Assembly: GCA_905250885.1 (NCBI GenBank)
Contig: CAJNOQ010002117.1
Span: forward strand, 1 to 26,172
From: Didymodactylos carnosus
Lineage: Eukaryota; Rotifera; Eurotatoria; Philodinida; Philodinidae
DNA length: 26,172 bases
Reading direction: 5' to 3'
The translations under genes and the position numbers were made by a program. Shown one piece after another: positions 24,001-26,172 of this stretch (positions within the stretch are counted from its first letter, which is position 1; each line of letters starts with the position of its first letter). Below the pieces are notes generated by a model, which saw nothing but the letters and a program-made list of their open reading frames with translations, did not search any database and was not told where the DNA came from.

Positions 24001-26172
24001 ATCACAAGAGAACTAAAATTATTTTTTTAGGCAATCAATGGCTTAAGGGTCAATATCGAATTCAATCAGTTTCTACTTATAAAATCGTGTTTGAAGGAAT
24101 AGCGGGAAGGTACGTTAGAAATGTTAATATTTTGAATTGTTTTAAATATTTTGTTTTCTCCCGTTATCTATATAGATTTAGTCAAGGAGACATTGGAATT
24201 GACGATATAGTGGTCTATTCATCATGTCCACAAGAAACTGTTCGACTATGTACATTTGAAGATCCAACAATATGCGGTTATCAAAATATTAACTCCCAGT
24301 ACAAATGGACAGTGGCTCGCAGTGATTCTCCAATCATATCACAATTCGGTCCAACTGAAGATCATACGGATGGTACCAACCAAGGTATATGATTTTTTTA
24401 TGAGTTAACACCCTATTTTTAAATTACTTGAAACTAATTTGTCTTTTCAAAAGGACATTTTATGATTATTGATGTAACATCTTCTTCAACCAATGTTACC
24501 GATAATCGTGCTCAATTAATAACACCCGTTATTGTTTCTAATGGTGAACAATGTGTTGAATTTTATTATTATGGAAATGGTGATATTTTGAGTGCATCAT
24601 CACGTCTAAATGTTTATGTACGATCACCATCGACCAACACATCCGGTTATTTGATATTATCAAAACGTGCCCCACTAGTATGCGCTGTTTTGTAAATTAT
24701 ACAGTTAAGTAAATTTTTCATTTTTTTCACAGGATCGTAAATGGCATATAGTTCAACAAAGTGTTCCACATGGACTAGCAATGTCTCCATTTCAAATCTT
24801 ATTTGAAGGAGTCATCTATAAAACGACATCAAATCCGGCAATTGCAATCGATGATGTTTATATTCGAGATAGAGCATGTCTTACACCAGGTGATTGTGAT
24901 TTTGAAAATGGATTATGTACATGGTCAAGCTTATTTTTATTGGCCAATGCAAGTTGGATGATTGGAAGTGGATCAGCTCAAGGACCATACATTGGCCCAT
25001 CAATAGATCACACACATGGTATATACATATTTTCCATATGATAAATAGATTCTCTACTTATCATTTATTATTAAGGTTCATCTACTGGACAATATTTAAT
25101 ATTAAGCTCAGCATTTACAAACAAAGAAACAGTGATAGCTGTTATTCAAAGTGAACAATTTCCTCCAACATCAGTCGTTGGGCGCTGCTTAACATTTTGG
25201 TATTCGTTGAGGGGAAATCATCTAGGAAGAATTGATGTTAATATAACAAATAGCAAAGAAACAATTATGATTTGGTCAGCAGGAGTATGTAACATTATTT
25301 TAGGAAATTTATTTTATGATTTCAGTTATAATATATGACCTTTTTCAGTATGTTGATGTTGGTGATCGATGGCAATATGCATCAGTTGGATATTATATGG
25401 AAGATAATTATAATGTAGGATATCGTGAGAAATATTTCCTCTAATTTGATCGTTATTCGTGTATTGTTTAGATTGATATAGAAGGAAGTTTGGATTCTCA
25501 AACGCAAGGCTATTATGTAATTGATGATATTGATTTTCGTGATGGATACTGTGGCGTAAGTCCACCTGGAGCAGGTGTACAACATTTAACAACACCATCC
25601 ACCGTCACGCGTCCACCTTTAAGTACACAAGGTTCGTGTTTGATTTTCAACATATCTCTTCGGTTATTTTAATGTAAAATTGTTTCTCTCTCTTAAGTCC
25701 CATCCATCTACGATTGTACATTTGAAATCGATTATTGTTCATGGACACATAGTTTAAGCGCATTGAATTGGACAAGAAATAAAGGATCAACATTGTCAGA
25801 GGAAACAGGTCCAATGTTTGATGTAACCACGGGAACAGGTTTGCACGATAGATTATATTTTTCTAAAATTAAGCAATTTTCCGATATATTCAGATCAAGG
25901 ATGGTATATTTATTTGGAAACATCCTCACCAGCAATGGTCAATGATTCAGCTAGACTTCAGTCGACGGCTATAGGTGGTGGCACAAAATGTTTCGAATTT
26001 TGGTAATTAAAAAACGACATGTTTCATCTCGCACTGTGTCTTCATCATAAATTGAGACTAAGTAGAATTTAACTGGCATCTTTAGGTATCACATGCATGG
26101 CCCAGAAATCAATAAATTGAATATAATCGTCCGAAACTCATCAAATGGTGAAAACATTGTTTGGACTCGTGA
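5627..26172 (+). CDS. Giant secreted or cell-surface multi-MAM-domain protein, 3'-incomplete
   Basis: About 70 exons can be chained with GT...AG borders and consistent phase at every junction, skipping the duplicated segment at 9025-9252. The result is one frame of about 4,670 codons. It encodes a signal peptide, a short N-terminal segment, then 26 MAM domains and part of a 27th, with no other recognisable domain and no transmembrane segment so far. MAM domains of about 160 residues with four cysteines form beta-sandwiches that mediate adhesion or oligomerisation in meprins, neuropilins and receptor tyrosine phosphatases. An extracellular adhesive or matrix role is inferred here. Individual exons are listed under each domain. 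Introns are 53-66 bp with few exceptions (341, 1659, 180 and 94 bp). The start at 5627 is chosen for its signal peptide; earlier non-coding exons are possible. The 3' end lies outside the window, so a membrane anchor or catalytic domain cannot be excluded. Confidence 0.93.
6406..6612 (-). CDS. Minus-strand ORF inside intron 3, unknown
   Basis: From the ATG near 6595 it gives about 62 residues that are polar and acidic, ending [13 protein letters not shown]. The composition looks more protein-like than most spurious ORFs here. An in-frame TAA lies just upstream, and a possible AG acceptor (TATACAG) lies just before that stop. It could be the last exon of a nested or inserted gene fragment, or chance. 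I do not recognise it. Confidence 0.15.
   Translation of the reverse strand: MLPLNNMELANLRYLINTEDQFFNQLGYMNLIDENSQTQGEIRLLNLADKKSRNANNFNEQTDDLVVL
7055..7113 (+). pseudogene. Possible decayed MAM exon in intron 3
   Basis: After a plausible acceptor (TTATACAG) the sequence reads, in the gene's phase 1, [10 protein letters not shown] then MGHYKNGEY and a TAG stop. The CxxxLCDF plus YKN pattern resembles the start of a B-type MAM domain such as MAM1 (LCDFEND, YYKND). The second Cys is missing and the frame closes, so if real it is a dead exon skipped by splicing. The match is short. Confidence 0.3.
7414..7846. repeat. Inverted repeat in intron 3
   Basis: 7448-7500 and 7761-7813 are reverse complements at 48 of 53 positions. 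Weaker pairing extends to 7414 and 7846. Read outward, both arms encode HKYWFV-x2[10 protein letters not shown], so substitutions partly spare a peptide. This is likely a foldback or the twin ends of an inserted element that helped enlarge the intron. There is no transposase. Confidence 0.7.
8310..8786 (+). other. MAM2 (C-type, degenerate)
   Basis: Exons 5 (8265-8642) and 6 (8706-8911). The first two cysteines and the TGPS-DHT motif are absent, but the downstream part is recognisable: RLLSPF, KCFTFDY, KLWSSL and a closing DGIC. C3 and C4 remain. In known MAM structures C1-C2 and C3-C4 form the disulphides, so one entire bond has been lost. It is followed by a 20-residue basic/Gln-rich linker containing RQQRSIRQ. 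Confidence 0.7.
9025..9251 (+). repeat. 227-bp direct duplication, copy 1
   Basis: Identical, as read by eye, to 9253-9479. It spans the end of intron 6, exon 7, intron 7 and the first part of exon 8, and stops abruptly inside the coding sequence after GTGACACCT. Confidence 0.95.
9252..9252. other. Assembly gap (single N)
   Basis: The only ambiguous base in the window, placed exactly between the two identical 227-bp copies. It looks like a scaffold join of two contigs whose overlapping ends were not merged. Confidence 0.95.
9253..9479 (+). repeat. 227-bp direct duplication, copy 2
   Basis: Second identical copy. It continues without a break into the rest of exon 8, so this is the copy to use in the gene model. 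Confidence 0.95.
9876..10537 (+). other. MAM4 (B-type)
   Basis: Exons 10 (9859-9984), 11 (10042-10181), 12 (10238-10421) and 13 (10494-10685). A textbook domain: [40 protein letters not shown] and [10 protein letters not shown], ending in Cys. Introns fall just before DHT (phase 1), before HMYG (phase 0) and before GDM (phase 1). Confidence 0.92.
10553..11171 (+). other. MAM5 (C-type)
   Basis: Exons 13, 14 (10746-11020) and 15 (11085-11232). [38 protein letters not shown] and [13 protein letters not shown] is replaced by NGNIPN, and the YHMYG turn is altered to YFMAQ. A 28-residue Thr/Pro-containing linker follows. Confidence 0.9.
11321..12049 (+). other. MAM6 (A-type), five exons
   Basis: Exons 16 (11298-11417), 17 (11478-11510), 18 (11570-11681), 19 (11750-11854) and 20 (11914-12056). 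[41 protein letters not shown] and [10 protein letters not shown]. Exon 17 is only 33 bp and carries the whole GPS-DHT motif. Together with MAM14 this is the most intron-rich domain. Confidence 0.9.
12132..12679 (+). other. MAM7 (B-type)
   Basis: Exons 21 (12115-12524) and 22 (12590-13105). [31 protein letters not shown], then [16 protein letters not shown] in place of the usual FWYHMYG-IGTLNV, and FGLDDITL. Only one intron, just before VIFES (phase 0), is kept. Confidence 0.88.
12695..13309 (+). other. MAM8 (C-type)
   Basis: Exons 22, 23 (13163-13200, 38 bp) and 24 (13267-13496). [43 protein letters not shown] and [10 protein letters not shown]. Exon 22 runs unbroken from MAM7 through most of MAM8. 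A 16-residue linker follows, the shortest C-to-A linker in the gene. Confidence 0.92.
13358..14042 (+). other. MAM9 (A-type)
   Basis: Exons 24, 25 (13571-13688), 26 (13764-13856) and 27 (13919-14109). [43 protein letters not shown] and [13 protein letters not shown] is replaced by DADG, and the usual IDD near the end is IDN. The M of HMYG is split by a phase-2 intron, a position shared with MAM11, 15, 16, 20 and 23. Confidence 0.9.
14067..14731 (+). other. MAM10 (B-type)
   Basis: Exons 27, 28 (14173-14268), 29 (14328-14593) and 30 (14651-14891). [49 protein letters not shown] and [10 protein letters not shown]. Intron 27 (14110-14172) is 63 bp, a multiple of three and free of in-frame stops, so failure to splice would insert 21 residues without breaking the frame. 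Confidence 0.9.
14747..15392 (+). other. MAM11 (C-type)
   Basis: Exons 30, 31 (14950-15064) and the start of 32 (15125-16089). [45 protein letters not shown] and [11 protein letters not shown] longer loop follows LNI, containing NLTNGTSSS with an N-glycosylation sequon. A 37-residue Thr/Pro/Ser linker (15393-15503) follows, the longest in the gene. Confidence 0.92.
15504..15977 (+). other. MAM12 (A-type), no intron
   Basis: Lies wholly inside exon 32, a 965-bp exon that also holds the end of MAM11 and the start of MAM13. [35 protein letters not shown] and [10 protein letters not shown]. It is 158 residues from C1 to C4. The lack of introns here points to past intron loss. Confidence 0.92.
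15990..16582 (+). other. MAM13 (B-type)
   Basis: Exons 32, 33 (16145-16482) and 34 (16541-16646). [56 protein letters not shown] and NIAIDDLNI. Only four residues separate it from MAM12, the shortest linker in the protein. Confidence 0.92.
16598..17488 (+). other. MAM14 (C-type) with a 21-bp microexon
   Basis: Exons 34, 35 (16705-16767), 36 (16825-17051), 37 (17111-17169), 38 (17350-17370) and 39 (17428-17687). [36 protein letters not shown], then [15 protein letters not shown] and [10 protein letters not shown]. Exon 38 is 21 bp; without it the conserved strand LIFVGI is lost but the frame is kept. The intron before it (17170-17349) is 180 bp, the longest in the repetitive part. A 30-residue Pro/Ser/Thr linker follows. 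Confidence 0.85.
17579..18263 (+). other. MAM15 (A-type)
   Basis: Exons 39, 40 (17782-17923), 41 (17986-18155) and 42 (18211-18435). [56 protein letters not shown] and [10 protein letters not shown]. Close to the family consensus. Confidence 0.93.
18300..19013 (+). other. MAM16 (B-type)
   Basis: Exons 42, 43 (18499-18619), 44 (18680-18756), 45 (18812-18902) and 46 (18959-19460). [33 protein letters not shown] (DVT instead of DHT), [23 protein letters not shown] and [10 protein letters not shown]. The linker from MAM15 is 12 residues, the longest A-to-B linker. Confidence 0.9.
19032..19567 (+). other. MAM17 (C-type) with two extra cysteines
   Basis: Exons 46 and 47 (19514-20000). [56 protein letters not shown] and [10 protein letters not shown]. 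The CTPPC pair stands where other domains have the TGPS loop. It could form a fifth-sixth cysteine disulphide that staples this loop. A 29-residue Pro/Thr/Ser linker follows. Confidence 0.9.
19655..20214 (+). other. MAM18 (A-type)
   Basis: Exons 47 and 48 (20063-20395). [50 protein letters not shown] and [10 protein letters not shown]. The TGPS loop carries a small insertion (NFLAGVV). Confidence 0.9.
20242..20842 (+). other. MAM19 (B-type)
   Basis: Exons 48, 49 (20455-20741) and 50 (20798-20960). [57 protein letters not shown] and GDISLDDIS. Intron 48 splits the codon before ETSD, a position unusual among these domains. Confidence 0.92.
20858..21453 (+). other. MAM20 (C-type)
   Basis: Exons 50, 51 (21020-21176) and 52 (21231-21524). 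[44 protein letters not shown] and [10 protein letters not shown]. Intron 51 (21177-21230, 54 bp) is a stop-free multiple of three. A 35-residue Thr/Pro linker follows, itself split by intron 52 (21525-21587). Confidence 0.93.
21622..22225 (+). other. MAM21 (A-type)
   Basis: Exons 53 (21588-21792), 54 (21856-22080) and 55 (22145-22853). [49 protein letters not shown] and [10 protein letters not shown]. The Gly-Pro before DHT is lost. Exon 54 could also begin slightly downstream at a second AG, but the chosen site keeps the frame. Confidence 0.87.
22244..22723 (+). other. MAM22 (B-type), no intron
   Basis: Wholly inside the 709-bp exon 55. [57 protein letters not shown] and [10 protein letters not shown]. 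It spans 160 residues from C1 to C4. As with MAM12, its introns have been lost. Confidence 0.93.
22739..23402 (+). other. MAM23 (C-type)
   Basis: Exons 55, 56 (22912-23056), 57 (23122-23293) and 58 (23358-23622). [51 protein letters not shown] and [11 protein letters not shown] 36-residue linker rich in Thr, Ser and Glu follows, ending PPQSQWD. Confidence 0.92.
23511..24227 (+). other. MAM24 (A-type)
   Basis: Exons 58, 59 (23685-23808), 60 (23869-23966), 61 (24031-24109) and 62 (24176-24384). [53 protein letters not shown] and [10 protein letters not shown]. Intron 61 (24110-24175, 66 bp) is a stop-free multiple of three. Confidence 0.92.
24249..24879 (+). other. MAM25 (B-type)
   Basis: Exons 62, 63 (24454-24677) and 64 (24733-25018). 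[57 protein letters not shown] and [10 protein letters not shown]. The YHMYG turn is replaced by YYGNGD plus a small insertion. Confidence 0.9.
24895..25552 (+). other. MAM26 (C-type)
   Basis: Exons 64, 65 (25076-25284), 66 (25349-25414) and 67 (25472-25631). [52 protein letters not shown] and [10 protein letters not shown] 32-residue linker follows, split by intron 67 (25632-25697). Confidence 0.87.
25715..26172 (+). other. MAM27 (A-type), cut by the window edge
   Basis: Exons 68 (25698-25838), 69 (25894-26002) and 70 (26086 to beyond 26172). [44 protein letters not shown], ending at VWTR. Three cysteines are visible; the last part, including C4, is beyond the window. Its type and the long linker before it predict that the next domain is B-type with Tyr after C2. 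Confidence 0.9.

Noticed and set aside
9653..25935. Minus-strand ORFs across the gene (for example 10468-10650, 13353-13583, 20320-20646, 25326-25598)
   Set aside because: They are antisense shadows of MAM exons. Their composition is biased and they show no domain or splice chain of their own.
1..26172. tRNA, rRNA, transposase or reverse transcriptase genes
   Set aside because: No cloverleaf-like region and none of the conserved motifs of these genes were seen in any frame.

Overview
This is AT-rich animal nuclear DNA. Almost all of its right-hand three quarters is one very large plus-strand gene made of tandem MAM domains (named after meprin, A5/neuropilin and RPTP-mu). About seventy short exons with GT...AG borders, separated by introns mostly 53-66 bp long, can be chained from a signal-peptide start at 5627 to the right edge at 26172. 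The exon phases agree at every junction. The joined frame is about 4,670 codons and is still open at the edge. Very small introns, low GC and a giant multi-MAM protein suit a small invertebrate. A bdelloid rotifer is my best guess, from general knowledge rather than from any diagnostic marker in the window.

Layout. 1-5626: no convincing gene. This stretch holds a 31-bp tandem repeat, four CACGTG motifs within 183 bp, several inverted repeats that look like remnants of small non-autonomous mobile elements, a direct repeat pair and a perfect 13-bp hairpin. 5627-6110: two small exons giving a signal peptide and a short N-terminal segment. 6270-7928: an unusually long intron with its own inverted repeat, a minus-strand ORF and a possible decayed MAM exon. 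7929-26172: MAM domains packed end to end, 26 complete (the second degenerate) and a 27th cut by the window edge.

The main discovery is a higher-order repeat. The domains recur as an A-B-C triad about 2.1 kb long. The A-to-B linker is 4-12 residues, B-to-C is almost always exactly 5, and C-to-A is 16-37 residues and usually Thr/Pro/Ser-rich. B domains always carry Tyr two residues after the second cysteine; C domains and nearly all A domains carry Trp there. Eight complete triads are present (MAM3-5 to MAM24-26), with a partial B-C pair at the N-terminus. The protein is probably secreted or cell-surface and extended: rigid three-domain modules joined by flexible, possibly O-glycosylated hinges.

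One technical defect matters. A single N at 9252 is flanked by two identical 227-bp copies (9025-9251 and 9253-9479). This is almost certainly unmerged contig overlap, and it duplicates exon 7 and part of exon 8.
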